41,234 nucleotides of DNA from Prevotella sp. GTDB lineage: Bacteria; Bacteroidota; Bacteroidia; Bacteroidales; Bacteroidaceae. This document shows positions 1-11,443 of this stretch, in pieces. The notes beneath the pieces were generated by a model that was given only the letters and a program-made list of their open reading frames with translations, was not told where the DNA came from and made no database searches. The position numbers and the translations under genes were made by a program. How positions within the stretch are numbered: the stretch's first letter is position 1; each line of letters begins with the position of its first letter. Where the stretch lies: assembly GCA_017618275.1 (NCBI GenBank), contig JAFZUS010000002.1, positions 1-41,234 of the forward strand, written 5' to 3'.

Positions 1-1
1 A

Positions 2-421
2 TTAATCAAATTACAGATTAAAGGTGGCGCTGCAAATCCCTCGCCCCCAGTAGGACCTGCTCTGGGTTCTAAGGGTATCAATATCATGGGATTCTGCAAA
101 GAGTTCAACGCCAGAACCCAGGATAAGGCAGGTAAGATTATCCCTGTCGTTATCACTTACTACACTGACAAGTCATTCACGTTCGAGTTGAAGACTCCTC
201 CTGCAGCAGTGCAGTTGAAAGAGGCAGCCAAACTGAAGAGCGGTTCTGCTGAGCCTAACCGTAAGAAGGTGGCCAAGGTCACATGGGATCAGGTTCGCGC
301 TATCGCCGAGGACAAACTGAAGGACTTGAACTGCTTTACCGTTGAGTCTGCCATGAAGCAGGTGGCTGGTACAGCGCGTAGTATGGGTATTACTGTAGAA
401 GGGGAGTTCCCTGGTAAATAA
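2..421 (+). CDS. rplK: 50S ribosomal protein L11 (5' partial)
   Basis: L11 forms the base of the 50S stalk with 23S rRNA and contributes to factor-dependent GTPase activation. The gene is cut by the window edge. The open frame begins at base 2 and gives [20 protein letters not shown], the proline-rich N-terminal domain, in which [10 protein letters not shown] is the classic L11 signature. The C-terminal rRNA-binding domain continues to [11 protein letters not shown]. The first in-frame ATG (base 86) is internal, so the true start lies outside the window, probably only a few codons away. rplA follows after 21 nt, as expected for the L11-L1 operon. Identification is firm. Confidence 0.97.
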   Translation, partial: LIKLQIKGGAANPSPPVGPALGSKGINIMGFCKEFNARTQDKAGKIIPVVITYYTDKSFTFELKTPPAAVQLKEAAKLKSGSAEPNRKKVAKVTWDQVRAIAEDKLKDLNCFTVESAMKQVAGTARSMGITVEGEFPGK

Positions 422-442
422 TTAATAACTTCAATTAAGACA

Positions 443-1135
443 ATGAGTAAACTGACAAAAAATCAAAAGTTGGTCGCTGAAAAGGTTGAAGCAGGGAAAG
501 CATACTCTTTGAAAGAAGCCGCTGCACTGGTGAAGGAAATTACCACCACCAAGTTCGAGGCTTCAGTAGATATCGATGTACGCTTGGGCGTGGATCCGCG
601 TAAGGCTAACCAGATGGTTCGTGGCGTTGTATCGCTGCCAAACGGAACTGGTAAGGTGACCCGCGTGCTCGCTCTCTGTACTCCTGATCAGGAGGCTGCT
701 GCTAAGGAAGCAGGTGCCGACTATGTTGGTCTCGACGAGTATATCGAAAAGATCAAGGGCGGTTGGACAGATGTTGATGTGATCATCACTATGCCCTCTT
801 GCATGGGTAAACTCGGCCCTCTCGGTCGTGTGCTCGGTCCCCGTGGCCTGATGCCTAACCCCAAGAGCGGTACTGTTACTATGGACGTTGCTAAGGCTGT
901 GAAAGAGGTCAAGCAGGGTAAGATCGACTTTAAGGTTGACAAGGCCGGTATCGTGCACACGTCAATCGGTAAGGTGACCTTTACTGCTGATCAGATCTTT
1001 GAGAATGCGAAGGAGTTCATCTCCACCATTATCAAGTTGAAGCCTGCTGCTGCGAAGGGTACTTACATCAAGAGTATCTTCCTCTCAAGCACGATGAGTA
1101 TGGGTATCAAGGTAGATCCTAAATCAGTTGAATAA
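443..1135 (+). CDS. rplA: 50S ribosomal protein L1
   Basis: L1 binds 23S rRNA at the mobile L1 stalk that helps release E-site tRNA, and in many bacteria it represses translation of its own operon. The 230-residue product has the usual family length. Recognisable segments are the N-terminal [13 protein letters not shown], the strand around [16 protein letters not shown], and the L1 signature region [18 protein letters not shown] near residues 127-145. It starts 21 nt after rplK and ends 20 nt before rplJ. No L1-type leader can be assessed because the operon start is outside the window. Confidence 0.98.
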   Translation: MSKLTKNQKLVAEKVEAGKAYSLKEAAALVKEITTTKFEASVDIDVRLGVDPRKANQMVRGVVSLPNGTGKVTRVLALCTPDQEAAAKEAGADYVGLDEYIEKIKGGWTDVDVIITMPSCMGKLGPLGRVLGPRGLMPNPKSGTVTMDVAKAVKEVKQGKIDFKVDKAGIVHTSIGKVTFTADQIFENAKEFISTIIKLKPAAAKGTYIKSIFLSSTMSMGIKVDPKSVE

Positions 1136-1155
1136 CTCGTTAAAAGATTAGACAA

Positions 1156-1671
1156 ATGAAAAAGGAAGTAAAAGATACTATCATCGTAGAACTTGGAGAG
1201 AAACTGAAGGAGTTCCCGCATTTCTATCTGGTTGAACTGACTGGACTGGATGCTGCTAAGACAAGCGATCTCCGTCGCAAGTGCTTTAAGAACGAGATCA
1301 AACTGCTCGTTGTGAAGAACAAACTTCTGCACAAGGCATTTGAGAAATCTGAGGTAGACTACTCTCCGCTTTATGAGTGCTTGAAGGGCAACACGGCTAT
1401 CATGTTCACACAGACAGCCAATGTGCCTGCTAAGTTGATCAAGGAGTACAAGAAGGAAGGTATCCCCGCCCTGAAGGGTGCATTTGCTGAGGAGAGTTTC
1501 TTCGTAGGTGCTGACAAACTTGATGAACTCGTTGCAATCAAGAGCAAGAACGAACTTATTGCCGACGTTGTGGCTCTGCTGCAGTCGCCAATCAAGAATG
1601 TCGTGTCTGGCTTGAATGCCGGTGGCAAGATCCACGGCCTGCTTGACGCAATCGCTGAGCGTAACAAATAA
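1156..1671 (+). CDS. rplJ: 50S ribosomal protein L10
   Basis: L10 anchors the L7/L12 dimers on the ribosomal stalk through its C-terminal helix. The protein has 171 residues, normal for the family, and starts [17 protein letters not shown]. The N-terminal globular domain includes [20 protein letters not shown], typical of the rRNA-binding part of L10. The C-terminal helix [20 protein letters not shown] matches the L12-binding end. It lies 20 nt after rplA and 50 nt before rplL, in the conserved L11-L1-L10-L12 order. The complementary strand also stays open here, but those frames are shadows. Confidence 0.97.
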   Translation: MKKEVKDTIIVELGEKLKEFPHFYLVELTGLDAAKTSDLRRKCFKNEIKLLVVKNKLLHKAFEKSEVDYSPLYECLKGNTAIMFTQTANVPAKLIKEYKKEGIPALKGAFAEESFFVGADKLDELVAIKSKNELIADVVALLQSPIKNVVSGLNAGGKIHGLLDAIAERNK

Positions 1672-1721
1672 GCGAAACAAGTAACATTAACATTAAAAAA
1701 ACAATTAAATTTTTAAATAAA

Positions 1722-2102
1722 ATGGCAGATATTAAAGCTATTGCAGAAGAGTTGGTAAACCTTACTGTAAAAGAAGTAAACGAGTTGGCAACAGTCCTGA
1801 AGGACGAGTATGGAATTGAGCCTGCTGCTGCAGCCGTTGCTGTAGCTGCTGGTCCCGCAGCCGGTGGTGAGGCCGCTGCTGCTGAAGAGAAGACTTCATT
1901 CGACGTAGTTCTGAAGTCTGCAGGTGCCGCTAAACTCCAGGTCGTGAAGGCCGTTAAGGAGGCTTGTGGTCTTGGCCTGAAGGAGGCTAAGGATCTCGTT
2001 GACGGTGCTCCCGCTACCGTTAAGGAGGGTCTCTCTAAGGAAGAGGCTGAGAACCTGAAGAAGACCATCGAGGCTGCTGGTGCCGAGGTTGAGCTGAAGT
2101 AA
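1722..2102 (+). CDS. rplL: 50S ribosomal protein L7/L12
   Basis: L7/L12 is the multicopy stalk protein that recruits and activates translational GTPases such as EF-G and EF-Tu. The 126-residue product has the N-terminal dimerisation domain ([20 protein letters not shown]), an alanine- and glycine-rich hinge near residues 35-55 and the C-terminal factor-binding domain with [12 protein letters not shown] and [20 protein letters not shown]. The A/T-rich leader ATTAAATTTTTAAATAAA precedes the ATG without a Shine-Dalgarno, as is usual in Bacteroidetes. A terminator-like hairpin follows, which can set the ratio of L12 to RNA polymerase subunits. Confidence 0.98.
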   Translation: MADIKAIAEELVNLTVKEVNELATVLKDEYGIEPAAAAVAVAAGPAAGGEAAAAEEKTSFDVVLKSAGAAKLQVVKAVKEACGLGLKEAKDLVDGAPATVKEGLSKEEAENLKKTIEAAGAEVELK

Positions 2103-2123
2103 TTCGCACAACAAATACCAACG

Positions 2124-2164
2124 TGGTTGGGGACTCTCCAGTCGAGGGTTCCCGACCATTTTTT
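2124..2164 (+). terminator. Attenuator hairpin between rplL and rpoB
   Basis: Bases 2124-2136 pair with 2146-2158 in a 13-bp stem that includes a few G-U pairs, closing a 9-nt loop. Six T residues (2159-2164) follow directly. This has the form of an intrinsic terminator, yet rpoB starts only 20 nt later on the same strand with no clear promoter in between. It is best read as a partial terminator (attenuator) that lowers rpoBC transcription relative to the ribosomal stalk genes, as known at the same position in E. coli. How much transcription passes through cannot be told from sequence. Confidence 0.8.
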
Positions 2165-2184
2165 ATCTTTAATTATTAATAGAT

Positions 2185-5100
2185 ATGACTTCGAAAACCA
2201 TTGATAACAGAGTAAACTTTGGCAGCGTCAAGAATCCCATGCCGTTCCCGGATTTCCTTGATGTGCAATTAAAGTCGTTCAAAGACTTCCTGCAGTTGGA
2301 CACTCCGCCTGAGGAACGCAAGAATGACGGCTTGTATAAGGTGTTCGCTGAGAACTTCCCTATCACCGACACGCGTAATAACTTCGTTCTTGAGTTCCTG
2401 GATTACTATATCGATCCGCCTCGTTACACCATTGATGAGTGTCTCGAGCGTGGACTTACCTATAGCGTACCTTTGAAGGCTAAACTGAAACTGTATTGCA
2501 CCGACCCGGATCATGAGGATTTCGGAACGGTCATTCAAGATGTGTTCCTGGGCCCGATTCCTTACATGACCGCCAATGGCACATTTGTCATCAATGGTGC
2601 TGAGCGCGTGGTCGTTTCTCAGTTGCACCGTTCGCCGGGCGTGTTCTTCGGTCAGAACGTGCATGCTAACGGAACGCTGCTCTATTCCGCACGTATCATT
2701 CCGTTCAAGGGTTCTTGGATTGAGTTCGCTACTGACATCAACAATGTCATGTATGCGTATATCGACCGTAAGAAGAAATTGCCCGTGACAACGCTGTTGC
2801 GTGCCATCGGTTTCGAAGCCGATAAGGATATCCTTGAGATCTTCAACCTGGCCGAAGAGGTGAAGGTTAACAAGAAGGCCCTGAAGGCCGTGGTCGGCAG
2901 CAAACTTGCCGCACGTGTGCTGAAGAGTTGGAATGAGGACTTCGTGGATGAGGATACCGGTGAGGTTGTATCTATCGAGCGTAACGAGGTCATCATGGAA
3001 CGTGAGACCGAGATTACGGACGACAATATGATGGACATCCTGGAGAGCGGTGCCCAGACCATTCTCGTACATAAGGACGAGCAGGTGGCGCAGGATTACT
3101 CCATCATCTTCAATACGCTGGCCAAGGACCCCAGTAACTCTGAGAAGGAGGCCGTGCTTTACATCTACCGTCAGTTGCGCAATGCCGATCCTGCCGATGA
3201 TGCCAGTGCACGTGAGGTTATCCAGAACCTGTTCTTCTCCGACAAGCGTTATGACCTGGGTGATGTGGGCCGCTATCGTATCAATAAGAAGTTGGGACTG
3301 GATACGAGCATGGATGTCCGTGTCCTGACAAAGGAGGATATCATTGAGATTATCAAGTATCTGATTCAGTTGATCAACTCGAAGGCTGCCGTCGATGATA
3401 TCGACCACCTGTCAAACCGTCGTGTACGTACGGTGGGCGAGCAGTTGTCGAACCAGTTCTCTATCGGTCTGGCCCGTATGGCCCGTACTATCCGTGAGCG
3501 TATGAACGTGCGCGACAATGAGGTGTTCACACCGACAGACCTGATCAACGCCAAGACCATTTCCAGCGTCATCAACTCGTTCTTCGGAACCAATCCGCTG
3601 TCACAGTTCATGGATCAGACCAACCCGTTGGCCGAGGTGACCCACAAGCGTCGTCTCTCTGCACTGGGTCCTGGCGGTCTGTCGCGTGAGCGTGCCGGCT
3701 TCGAGGTGCGTGACGTACACTATACACACTATGGCCGTCTCTGTCCGATTGAGAGTCCTGAAGGTCCGAACATCGGTCTGATTTCGTCGCTGTGTGTCTA
3801 TGCTAAGATTAATGAACTCGGCTTCATCGAGACTCCTTACCGTAAGGTGGAGAACGGTGTGGCCAACCTGAATAATGACGATATCGTCTATCTGACTGCC
3901 GAAGAGGAGTCTGAGCATGTGATCGGTCAGGGTAATGCTCCGCTGAATGATGACGGAACATTTATCCGTAAGGTGGTGAAGTGCCGTCAGGATGCTGACT
4001 TCCCAGTGGTTCCGCCTTCAGATGTTGATCTGATGGACGTGTCGCCGCAGCAGATTGCTTCTATCGCAGCCTCGCTGATTCCGTTCCTGGAGCACGATGA
4101 TGCTCACCGTGCACTCATGGGATCGAACATGATGCGTCAGGCTGTGCCTCTGCTTCACAACGAGGCTCCTATCGTGGGTACTGGTATTGAGAAGCAGGTG
4201 TGTGAGAACTCTCGTACGATGGTGACGGCCGAGGGTGATGGTGTCGTGGAGTATGTGGATTCAACAACTATCCGTATTCTTTATGACCGTACCGAGGACG
4301 AGGAGTTCGTCAGTTTCGAGCCAGCCTTGAAGGAGTACCGTATCTCTAAGTTCCGTCGTACCAACCAGAACATGACCATCGACCTGCGTCCTATCTGCGA
4401 CAAGGGCCAGCGTGTGAAGAAGGGTGATATCCTGACCGAAGGTTATGCTACCGAGAATGGAGAACTCGCTCTGGGTCGTAACCTGTTGGTGGCCTACATG
4501 CCTTGGAAGGGTTACAACTACGAGGATGCTATCGTGCTCAACGAGCGCATCGTCCGTGAGGATATCCTGACCTCTGTCCATGTGGATGAATACTCTCTCG
4601 ACGTGCGCGAGACCAAGCGTGGCGTGGAAGAGTTCACGGCAGATATTCCAAATGTCAGTGAGGAGGCTACGAAGGATCTTGACGACAATGGTGTGATCCG
4701 TGTGGGTGCCCGTGTGGAACCCGGTGATATCCTGATCGGTAAGATCTCGCCGAAGGGTGAGAGCGATCCCTCACCGGAAGAAAAACTGCTCCGTGCCATC
4801 TTCGGTGACAAGGCCGGTGATGTGAAGGACTCTTCACTGAAGGCCAACCCGTCGCTGACAGGTGTTATCATCGACAAGAAGTTGTTCAAGCGTGCCATCA
4901 AGGACCGTAAGTCGAAGGCACAGGATAAGATCACGCTCAAGAAGATTGATGAGGAGTATGAGGCTAAGGTTGATGACCTGAAGGACATCCTGATCGACAA
5001 GTTGGTTGAACTCACCAAGGGTAAGACCTCTATGGGTGTGAAGGACTATATGGGTGCCGAGATTATCAGCAAGGGTAGTAAGTTTACGGTGACTGCCCTG

Positions 5101-5997
5101 AAGAACCTTGAATATAGCGACATCCAGACCAACAACTGGACGAACGACGAGCATAAGAATGAACTGATCACCAAGTTGATCATCAACTTCCTGAAGAAGT
5201 ATAAGTTGCTGGATGCCGAGATGAAGCGTAAGAAGTTCGCTATCACCATTGGTGACGAACTGCCCTCTGGCATTCTGGAGATGGCCAAGGTCTATGTGGC
5301 CAAGAAACGTAAGATTGGCGTGGGTGATAAACTCGCTGGTCGTCACGGTAACAAGGGTATCGTGTCGAAAGTGGTGCGTCAGGAGGATATGCCGTTCCTC
5401 GAGGACGGTCGTCCCGTCGACCTGGTGCTGAACCCGCTGGGTGTGCCTTCTCGTATGAACCTCGGTCAGATCTTCGAGGCTATCCTCGGTGCTGCCGGTA
5501 AGCGTCTGGGCGTGAAGTTCGCTACACCTATCTTTGATGGTGCCAAACTTGATGATTTGGCTGAGTGGACAGACAAGGCCGGTCTGCCGCGTCTCTGCTC
5601 TACCCACCTCTATGACGGTGAGACGGGTGAGATGTTCGACCAGCCGGCAACTGTAGGTATTACCTACTTCCTCAAACTCGGTCACATGGTTGAGGATAAG
5701 ATGCATGCCCGTTCTATTGGCCCGTACAGCCTGATTACCCAGCAGCCGCTTGGTGGTAAGGCTCAGTTCGGTGGCCAGCGTTTCGGAGAGATGGAAGTCT
5801 GGGCACTGGAGGCATTTGGTGCCAGCCATGTGCTGCAGGAAATCCTGACCATCAAGTCTGATGATACCGTAGGTCGTTCGAAGGCTTACGAGGCCATCGT
5901 CAAGGGTGAGCCTATGCCGACTCCGGGTATCCCCGAGTCATTGAACGTGCTGTTGCACGAACTCCGTGGTCTTGGCCTGAGCATCACGATGGACTAA
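2185..5997 (+). CDS. rpoB: DNA-directed RNA polymerase subunit beta
   Basis: The beta subunit forms one jaw and part of the catalytic cleft of RNA polymerase. The product has 1270 residues, the usual Bacteroidetes size. The rifampicin pocket is [20 protein letters not shown]; the positions equal to E. coli D516, H526 and S531 are D477, H487 and S492, all the sensitive-type residues. Other landmarks are RGMNLGQ-like [29 protein letters not shown]-like [19 protein letters not shown] and the C-terminal [20 protein letters not shown], which contacts beta'. It is followed after 42 nt by rpoC. Confidence 0.99.
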   Translation: MTSKTIDNRVNFGSVKNPMPFPDFLDVQLKSFKDFLQLDTPPEERKNDGLYKVFAENFPITDTRNNFVLEFLDYYIDPPRYTIDECLERGLTYSVPLKAKLKLYCTDPDHEDFGTVIQDVFLGPIPYMTANGTFVINGAERVVVSQLHRSPGVFFGQNVHANGTLLYSARIIPFKGSWIEFATDINNVMYAYIDRKKKLPVTTLLRAIGFEADKDILEIFNLAEEVKVNKKALKAVVGSKLAARVLKSWNEDFVDEDTGEVVSIERNEVIMERETEITDDNMMDILESGAQTILVHKDEQVAQDYSIIFNTLAKDPSNSEKEAVLYIYRQLRNADPADDASAREVIQNLFFSDKRYDLGDVGRYRINKKLGLDTSMDVRVLTKEDIIEIIKYLIQLINSKAAVDDIDHLSNRRVRTVGEQLSNQFSIGLARMARTIRERMNVRDNEVFTPTDLINAKTISSVINSFFGTNPLSQFMDQTNPLAEVTHKRRLSALGPGGLSRERAGFEVRDVHYTHYGRLCPIESPEGPNIGLISSLCVYAKINELGFIETPYRKVENGVANLNNDDIVYLTAEEESEHVIGQGNAPLNDDGTFIRKVVKCRQDADFPVVPPSDVDLMDVSPQQIASIAASLIPFLEHDDAHRALMGSNMMRQAVPLLHNEAPIVGTGIEKQVCENSRTMVTAEGDGVVEYVDSTTIRILYDRTEDEEFVSFEPALKEYRISKFRRTNQNMTIDLRPICDKGQRVKKGDILTEGYATENGELALGRNLLVAYMPWKGYNYEDAIVLNERIVREDILTSVHVDEYSLDVRETKRGVEEFTADIPNVSEEATKDLDDNGVIRVGARVEPGDILIGKISPKGESDPSPEEKLLRAIFGDKAGDVKDSSLKANPSLTGVIIDKKLFKRAIKDRKSKAQDKITLKKIDEEYEAKVDDLKDILIDKLVELTKGKTSMGVKDYMGAEIISKGSKFTVTALKNLEYSDIQTNNWTNDEHKNELITKLIINFLKKYKLLDAEMKRKKFAITIGDELPSGILEMAKVYVAKKRKIGVGDKLAGRHGNKGIVSKVVRQEDMPFLEDGRPVDLVLNPLGVPSRMNLGQIFEAILGAAGKRLGVKFATPIFDGAKLDDLAEWTDKAGLPRLCSTHLYDGETGEMFDQPATVGITYFLKLGHMVEDKMHARSIGPYSLITQQPLGGKAQFGGQRFGEMEVWALEAFGASHVLQEILTIKSDDTVGRSKAYEAIVKGEPMPTPGIPESLNVLLHELRGLGLSITMD

Positions 5998-6030
5998 TTA
6001 AAGGTAAAAAGGTAAAAAAGTAAAAAGGTT
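5998..6030 (+). repeat. GGTAAAAA-type short repeat in the rpoB-rpoC spacer
   Basis: The spacer after the rpoB stop is built from imperfect copies of a 7-8 nt unit (AAGGTAAAAA, GGTAAAAAAG, TAAAAAGGTT). Nearly the same string sits between rpsG and fusA (11935-11970). It may provide a weak, repeated purine-rich translation start region, or may simply be a slippage product. No other function is visible. Confidence 0.7.
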
Positions 6031-6039
6031 AATTGAAAT

Positions 6040-9000
6040 ATGGCTTTCAAAAAAGATACAAAGACAAAGAGTAATTTCACCAAGATTACCATCGGACTTG
6101 CTTCGCCGGAACAGATTCTTGAGAATTCCTTCGGTGAAGTCACCAAGCCGGAAACCATTAACTACCGTACCTATAAGCCAGAGCGCGACGGTCTGTTCTG
6201 CGAACGCATCTTCGGTCCGACGAAGGACTATGAGTGCGCCTGCGGTAAGTACAAGCGTATACGCTATAAGGGTATCGTCTGCGACCGTTGTGGTGTTGAG
6301 GTCACGGAGAAGAAGGTGCGCCGTGAGCGTGCCGGACACATCGAACTGGTGGTGCCTGTAGCACACATCTGGTATTTCCGCAGTCTGCCGAATAAGATTG
6401 GCTATCTGCTTGGTCTGCCAACGAAGAAACTCGATGCTGTCATCTATTATGAGCGCTACGTCGTGATCCAGCCGGGTGTGATGGCTGGTAAGAAGGATGC
6501 TGAGGGCAATGATGCCCTTGGTGCCAATATGTACGACCTGCTTTCAGAGGAGGAGTATAATGAGATTCTCGACAACTACGTCTCTCCTGAGAATGACTAT
6601 CTGGACGACAAGGATCCTAATAAGTTCATTGCGAAGATGGGTGCAGAGGCTATTTACGATCTGCTTACTCGTCTTGACCTCGACTCACTGTCGTACGAAC
6701 TTCGTGACCGTGCCAACAGCGACTCCTCGATGCAGCGCAAGAACGAGGCCCTGAAGCGCCTGCAGGTTGTGGAGGCTTTCCGTCAGAGTGTGGAGAAAGG
6801 TGTCAACCGTCCTGAGTGGATGATCATGAAGATTCTTCCTGTCACGCCACCGGAACTCCGTCCACTCGTTCCACTGGATGGTGGCCGTTTTGCCACTTCC
6901 GACCTGAACGACCTCTATCGTCGTGTCATCATCCGTAACAACCGTCTGAAGAGACTGATGGAGATCAAGGCTCCTGAGGTGATTCTCCGTAACGAGAAGC
7001 GTATGTTGCAGGAGGCTGTAGACTCCCTTTTCGACAACTCGCGTAAGTCGTCTGCCGTTAAGAGTGACTCCAACCGTCCTTTGAAGTCTCTGTCCGATTC
7101 TCTGAAGGGTAAGCAGGGCCGCTTCCGTCAGAACCTGCTCGGTAAGCGTGTCGACTATTCAGCCCGTTCGGTAATTGTCGTCGGTCCTGAGTTGAAGATG
7201 GGTGAGTGCGGTCTGCCGAAACTGATGGCAGCAGAACTCTATAAGCCGTTTATCATCCGCAAACTCATTGAGCGCGGTATTGTGAAGACGGTGAAGAGCG
7301 CTAAGAAGATTGTAGACCGTCGTGAACCGGTCATCTGGGATATCCTCGAGAATGTGATGAAGGGTCATCCCGTGCTGTTGAACCGTGCTCCGACACTGCA
7401 CCGTCTGGGTATCCAGGCCTTCCAGCCGAAACTGATCGAGGGTAAGGCTATTCAGTTGCATCCGTTGGCTTGTACCGCCTTCAATGCCGACTTCGACGGT
7501 GACCAGATGGCTGTGCACCTCCCACTGTCTAACGAGGCTATCTTGGAGGCTCAGTTGCTGATGCTTCAGAGCCATAACATCCTGAACCCTGCCAACGGCG
7601 CACCTATCACCGTTCCTTCTCAGGATATGGTTCTTGGTCTTTACTATATCTCCAAGATTCGTCCAGGTGCCAAGGGTGAGGGTCTTTCCTTCTATGGACC
7701 CGAAGAGGCTATCATTGCCCATAACGAGGGTAAGTGCGACCTGCATGCACTGGTAAAGGTTGTGGTTGAAGACCGCGATGAGAATGGCAAGCCATACAAG
7801 CATACCGTAGAGACCTCTGTGGGTCGTGTCATCGTGAATGGCATCATCCCAGAGCAGGTGGGTTATGTGAATAAGGTCATCTCTAAGAAGAGTCTGCGTG
7901 ATATCATTGCCGACGTGATCAAGAACGTGGGTTTTGCAGAGGCATGTGAGTTCCTCGATGGTATCAAGAACCTTGGTTATCGTATGGCATATGAGGCAGG
8001 TCTGTCGTTCAACCTCGATGACATCATCATCCCGAAGGAGAAGACCGATCTGATTGAAAAGGGTAATGCCGAGGTGCAGCAGATCACTGACAACTATAAT
8101 ATGGGTTTCATTACCGACAACGAGCGTTACAACCAGGTAATTGATACATGGACGCACGTGAACAATGATATCGGTAATATCCTGTTGAAGCAGATGACTG
8201 AGGCCGACCAGGGTTTCAATGCTGTGTTTATGATGCTCGACTCTGGTGCCCGTGGTAGTAAGGACCAGATCAAGCAGTTGTCAGGTATCCGTGGTCTGAT
8301 GGCCAAGCCTCAGAAGGCAGGTGCCGAGGGACACCAGATTATTGAGAACCCGATTCTGTCGAACTTCAAGGAGGGTATGTCCGTGCTGGAGTACTTTATC
8401 TCTACCCACGGTGCCCGTAAGGGTCTGGCTGATACCGCTATGAAGACTGCCGACGCTGGTTATCTGACCCGTCGTCTGGTTGACGTGTCACACGACGTGA
8501 TCATCAACGAAGAGGACTGCGGTACGCTGCGCGGACTGGTCTGCACTGCCCTGAAGAATGGCGATGAGGTCATCTCCAGTCTCGCAGAGCGCATTCTCGG
8601 ACGTGTGTCCGTTCATGACGTGGTGAACCCGAAGACCGGTGAGATCATCGTGAATGCCGGTGAGGAGATTACAGAACCTCTGGCTGAGGCCATTGAGAAG
8701 GCCGACATTGAAAGTGTGGAGATCCGTTCGGTGCTCACCTGTGAGTCGAAGAAGGGTGTCTGTATGAAGTGTTATGGCCGTAACCTCGCCACCCGTCGTA
8801 TGGTACAGAAGGGTGAGGCTGTTGGTGTGATTGCCGCCCAGGCCATCGGTGAGCCGGGTACACAGTTGACGCTCCGTACGTTCCACGCCGGTGGTGTGGC
8901 AGCCAACGCTGCAGCCAATGCCACCATCATGTGTAAGTACGACGCTGCCAAGATCGAATTGGAAGAGGTTCGTACCGTCCCGTTCGATGAGGATGGTCGT

Positions 9001-10374
9001 GAGTGCGAGATGGTGGTCAGCCGTCTGGGTGAACTCCGTTTCGTCGATCCTAATACAAAGATTGTGCTTTCTACGGTCAACGTGCCTTACGGTTCCTCTC
9101 TTTACTTCCGCAATGGCGATGAGGTGAAGAAGGGTGACAAGATTGCCCAGTGGGATCCGTTTAATGCTGTGATCGTGACAGAATATGCCGGTCGCCTGAA
9201 GTTCAATGATGTCATTGAGGGTGTCACCTTCCGTGCTGAGACTGACGAGACCACAGGTTTGACAGAGAAGATCGTCACTGAGTCGAAAGACCGTTCAAGG
9301 GTGCCGACCTGTGACATTATCGATGCAAATGGCGAGATCGTGGGAACCTATAACTTCCCTGTGGGTGGTCACGTGGTGGTTGAGGATGGTCAGACCGTCA
9401 AGACCGGTGAGACACTTGTGAAGATTCCGCGTGCTGCTGCCAAGGGTGGTGATATCACCGGTGGTCTGCCGCGTGTCACTGAGTTGTTCGAGGCCCGTAA
9501 CCCAAGTAACCCCGCTGTTGTCAGTGAGATCGACGGTGAGGTCACCATGGGTAAGGTGAAGCGTGGTAACCGTGAGATCATCGTTACCTCGAAGACTGGC
9601 GAACAGCGCAAGTACCTCGTATCGCTGTCGAAGCAGATCCTGGTGCAGGAGCATGATGCCGTACGTGCTGGTACACCGCTCTCTGACGGTGTCATCACAC
9701 CGGCCGACATCCTGGCCATCAAGGGTCCCACCGCCGTTCAGGAGTATATCGTGAACGAGGTGCAGGATGTGTATCGTCTGCAGGGTGTGAAGATCAACGA
9801 CAAGCATTTCGAGATCATCGTGCGCCAGATGATGCGTAAGGTTCAGATCAATGAGCCGGGCGACACCTCGTTCCTGGAGCAAGAGATTGTCGACAAACTC
9901 GACTTCGCTGAGGAGAACGACCGTATCTGGGGTAAGAAGGTGGTCACTGATGCCGGTGACTCCGAGAACCTGCAGAAGGGTCAGATCGTGACTGCCCGTC
10001 GTCTGCGCGACGAGAACTCTGTGCTGAAGCGTCGTGACCAGCGCCTTGTTCAGGTGCGTGATGCTGTGCCTGCTACGTCCACTCAGATCCTGCAGGGTAT
10101 CACCCGCGCAGCCCTCCAGACCAAGTCGTTTATGTCTGCCGCTTCGTTCCAGGAGACCACAAAGGTGCTCAACGAGGCTGCCATCCGTGGTAAGGTCGAC
10201 CATCTGGAAGGTATGAAGGAGAACGTGATCTGCGGTCACCTCATTCCTGCAGGTACTGGTCTCCGTGAGTTCGATAAGATCATTGTTGGCTCTAAGGAAG
10301 AGTATGAGCGCATGCAGGCTAACCGCAAGAATGTGCTCGACTTCGCCGAGGATGTCGTGCTCGATGAACAGTAA
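6040..10374 (+). CDS. rpoC: DNA-directed RNA polymerase subunit beta'
   Basis: Beta' carries the catalytic Mg site of RNA polymerase. The 1444-residue protein shows the N-terminal zinc site C66, C68, C81, C84 ([20 protein letters not shown]), the DNA-clamp region, and the absolutely conserved [12 protein letters not shown] with D484, D486 and D488. A second zinc cluster includes [11 protein letters not shown], followed by the trigger-loop region with [20 protein letters not shown]. The C-terminal part holds a sandwich-barrel insert and ends [13 protein letters not shown]. Start ATG 6052 is out of frame; ATG 6040 gives the standard MAFKKDTK start. A DUF3467 gene follows after 11 nt. Confidence 0.99.
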   Translation: MAFKKDTKTKSNFTKITIGLASPEQILENSFGEVTKPETINYRTYKPERDGLFCERIFGPTKDYECACGKYKRIRYKGIVCDRCGVEVTEKKVRRERAGHIELVVPVAHIWYFRSLPNKIGYLLGLPTKKLDAVIYYERYVVIQPGVMAGKKDAEGNDALGANMYDLLSEEEYNEILDNYVSPENDYLDDKDPNKFIAKMGAEAIYDLLTRLDLDSLSYELRDRANSDSSMQRKNEALKRLQVVEAFRQSVEKGVNRPEWMIMKILPVTPPELRPLVPLDGGRFATSDLNDLYRRVIIRNNRLKRLMEIKAPEVILRNEKRMLQEAVDSLFDNSRKSSAVKSDSNRPLKSLSDSLKGKQGRFRQNLLGKRVDYSARSVIVVGPELKMGECGLPKLMAAELYKPFIIRKLIERGIVKTVKSAKKIVDRREPVIWDILENVMKGHPVLLNRAPTLHRLGIQAFQPKLIEGKAIQLHPLACTAFNADFDGDQMAVHLPLSNEAILEAQLLMLQSHNILNPANGAPITVPSQDMVLGLYYISKIRPGAKGEGLSFYGPEEAIIAHNEGKCDLHALVKVVVEDRDENGKPYKHTVETSVGRVIVNGIIPEQVGYVNKVISKKSLRDIIADVIKNVGFAEACEFLDGIKNLGYRMAYEAGLSFNLDDIIIPKEKTDLIEKGNAEVQQITDNYNMGFITDNERYNQVIDTWTHVNNDIGNILLKQMTEADQGFNAVFMMLDSGARGSKDQIKQLSGIRGLMAKPQKAGAEGHQIIENPILSNFKEGMSVLEYFISTHGARKGLADTAMKTADAGYLTRRLVDVSHDVIINEEDCGTLRGLVCTALKNGDEVISSLAERILGRVSVHDVVNPKTGEIIVNAGEEITEPLAEAIEKADIESVEIRSVLTCESKKGVCMKCYGRNLATRRMVQKGEAVGVIAAQAIGEPGTQLTLRTFHAGGVAANAAANATIMCKYDAAKIELEEVRTVPFDEDGRECEMVVSRLGELRFVDPNTKIVLSTVNVPYGSSLYFRNGDEVKKGDKIAQWDPFNAVIVTEYAGRLKFNDVIEGVTFRAETDETTGLTEKIVTESKDRSRVPTCDIIDANGEIVGTYNFPVGGHVVVEDGQTVKTGETLVKIPRAAAKGGDITGGLPRVTELFEARNPSNPAVVSEIDGEVTMGKVKRGNREIIVTSKTGEQRKYLVSLSKQILVQEHDAVRAGTPLSDGVITPADILAIKGPTAVQEYIVNEVQDVYRLQGVKINDKHFEIIVRQMMRKVQINEPGDTSFLEQEIVDKLDFAEENDRIWGKKVVTDAGDSENLQKGQIVTARRLRDENSVLKRRDQRLVQVRDAVPATSTQILQGITRAALQTKSFMSAASFQETTKVLNEAAIRGKVDHLEGMKENVICGHLIPAGTGLREFDKIIVGSKEEYERMQANRKNVLDFAEDVVLDEQ

Positions 10375-10385
10375 TTTCGTGAACG

Positions 10386-10700
10386 ATGGACGAGAAAGAG
10401 AATAAGAAAGGTCTGCAACTGGAATTGCCACAAGATGTGGCACAGGGTGAGTATGTCAATTTCGCTATCATCACCCATTCAAGCAGTGATTTCATCATCG
10501 ATTTTGCCCGGGTACTGCCTGGAGTGCCGAAAGCACAGGTAAAGAGCCGTGTGATTTTGGCCCCAGAGCATGCCAAGCGATTGTTGGGTGCCCTTCAGGA
10601 GAATATCTTCCGCTATGAGAGGGAGTTCGGACAGATTAAAATCCCTAATCAGCAAGAACGTACTATTGCACCCTTTGATACAACAAAAGGCGAGGCATAA
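10386..10700 (+). CDS. DUF3467 family protein
   Basis: This is a 104-residue soluble protein of unknown function. The family is small, conserved in Bacteroidetes and often encoded just after rpoC, as here (11 nt away, so cotranscribed). The sequence reads QLELPQDVAQGEYVNFAIIT, then SSDFIIDFARVLPGVPKAQV and SRVILAPEHAKRLLGALQEN, which matches the conserved core of the family. There is no signal peptide or membrane segment. Location suggests a role linked to transcription or translation, but no function is shown by the sequence. It ends 27 nt before a strong terminator, so it is the last gene of the rpl-rpo operon. Confidence 0.9.
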   Translation: MDEKENKKGLQLELPQDVAQGEYVNFAIITHSSSDFIIDFARVLPGVPKAQVKSRVILAPEHAKRLLGALQENIFRYEREFGQIKIPNQQERTIAPFDTTKGEA

Positions 10701-10727
10701 TCTCGGAATTTGTCTCTAAGAATTCTT

Positions 10728-10772
10728 AAAAGTGTTATATCTTGTTAAATCAACCAAGGTATAACACTTTTT
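10728..10772 (+). terminator. Intrinsic terminator of the rplK-rpoC-DUF3467 operon
   Basis: A perfect 12-bp stem pairs 10728-10739 (AAAAGTGTTATA) with 10760-10771 (TATAACACTTTT), with a loop of about 20 nt and a T-rich tail. The A-rich 5' arm makes it work in both directions. It separates the polymerase operon from the rpsL operon. Confidence 0.92.
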
Positions 10773-10784
10773 CTTTATTATATA

Positions 10785-10816
10785 TTAGGTGGAATCAGAA
10801 AATAGTTGTACCTTTG
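10785..10816 (+). promoter_or_regulatory. Promoter of the rpsL-rpsG-fusA-rpsJ operon
   Basis: The -7 box TACCTTTG (10809-10816) matches the Bacteroidetes consensus TAnnTTTG. The -33 element is poor: TTAGG at 10785. The same TTAGG with the same offset to TACCTTTG recurs before the gene at 36689. Start of transcription would be near 10822, leaving a leader of about 85 nt. Confidence 0.75.
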
Positions 10817-10825
10817 CAGCCCGAA

Positions 10826-10852
10826 ACGCCCTTTTTACGCAGGATTGGGCGT
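10826..10852 (+). promoter_or_regulatory. Leader hairpin of the rpsL operon
   Basis: ACGCCC (10826-10831) pairs with GGGCGT (10847-10852) around a 15-nt loop, right after the predicted transcription start. It could be an autoregulatory leader element of a ribosomal protein or only mRNA structure; the stem is short, so confidence is low. Confidence 0.35.
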
Positions 10853-10907
10853 GTAAAGTATTGAATATAAACGAAATAAATATATAATTAATTAAAGTAA
10901 AAGTATT

Positions 10908-11288
10908 ATGCCTACAATTTCACAATTGGTAAGAAAAGGCAGAAAGGTGATTGTCGACAAGTCAAAGTCACCCGCGCTGGACAATTGTCCTCAGCGTCGT
11001 GGCGTCTGCGTACGTGTCTATACGACAACCCCGAAGAAGCCTAATTCGGCTATGCGTAAGGTAGCCCGTGTTCGTCTGACAAATCAGAAGGAAGTTAACT
11101 CTTACATCCCCGGCGAGGGACACAACCTGCAGGAGCACTCTATCGTGCTGGTGCGTGGTGGTCGTGTAAAGGACCTGCCAGGTGTACGTTATCACATCGT
11201 TCGTGGTACACTCGATACCGCCGGTGTGGCAAACCGTCTGCAGCGCCGCTCTAAGTACGGTGCCAAGCGTCCGAAGGCTAAGAAGTAA
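10908..11288 (+). CDS. rpsL: 30S ribosomal protein S12
   Basis: S12 sits at the decoding centre of the 30S subunit and controls accuracy. The 126-residue protein has the signature [20 protein letters not shown] and [20 protein letters not shown]. The lysines whose change gives streptomycin resistance (E. coli K43 and K88, in TPKKPNS and GRVKDLPG) are intact, so this is a sensitive-type allele. It is the first gene of the str operon, with its own promoter upstream. The 155-nt spacer to rpsG is unusually long for this operon. Confidence 0.98.
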   Translation: MPTISQLVRKGRKVIVDKSKSPALDNCPQRRGVCVRVYTTTPKKPNSAMRKVARVRLTNQKEVNSYIPGEGHNLQEHSIVLVRGGRVKDLPGVRYHIVRGTLDTAGVANRLQRRSKYGAKRPKAKK

Positions 11289-11443
11289 CTGACCGGAGAA
11301 GGTTAGACAGCCAAAAGAAACAAATTACAAAATCCGTTTTGCTGGAGAAGCATTAAAGAAAGGTTGAGTAAATGTCCAGGCGAAGGACGTTGAAGATCAA
11401 GTAAAGGACAGCCTCCAAGCAGAATTTAATTATTCAAAACAAA
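11289..11443 (+). promoter_or_regulatory. rpsL-rpsG spacer, possible S7 control region
   Basis: The 155-nt spacer holds no ORF and no promoter or terminator. In E. coli S7 represses its operon by binding the S12-S7 intercistronic mRNA; this spacer is at the same place. A small stem GTCC/GGAC around 11372-11388 is the only pairing I could see. A regulatory role is inference from position alone. Confidence 0.3.

Noticed and set aside
563-10443. Long open frames on the minus strand within rplA, rpoB and rpoC (up to 382 codons)
   Set aside because: They lie fully opposite conserved genes, have no recognisable domains or promoters and reflect the GC-biased codon use of the true genes.
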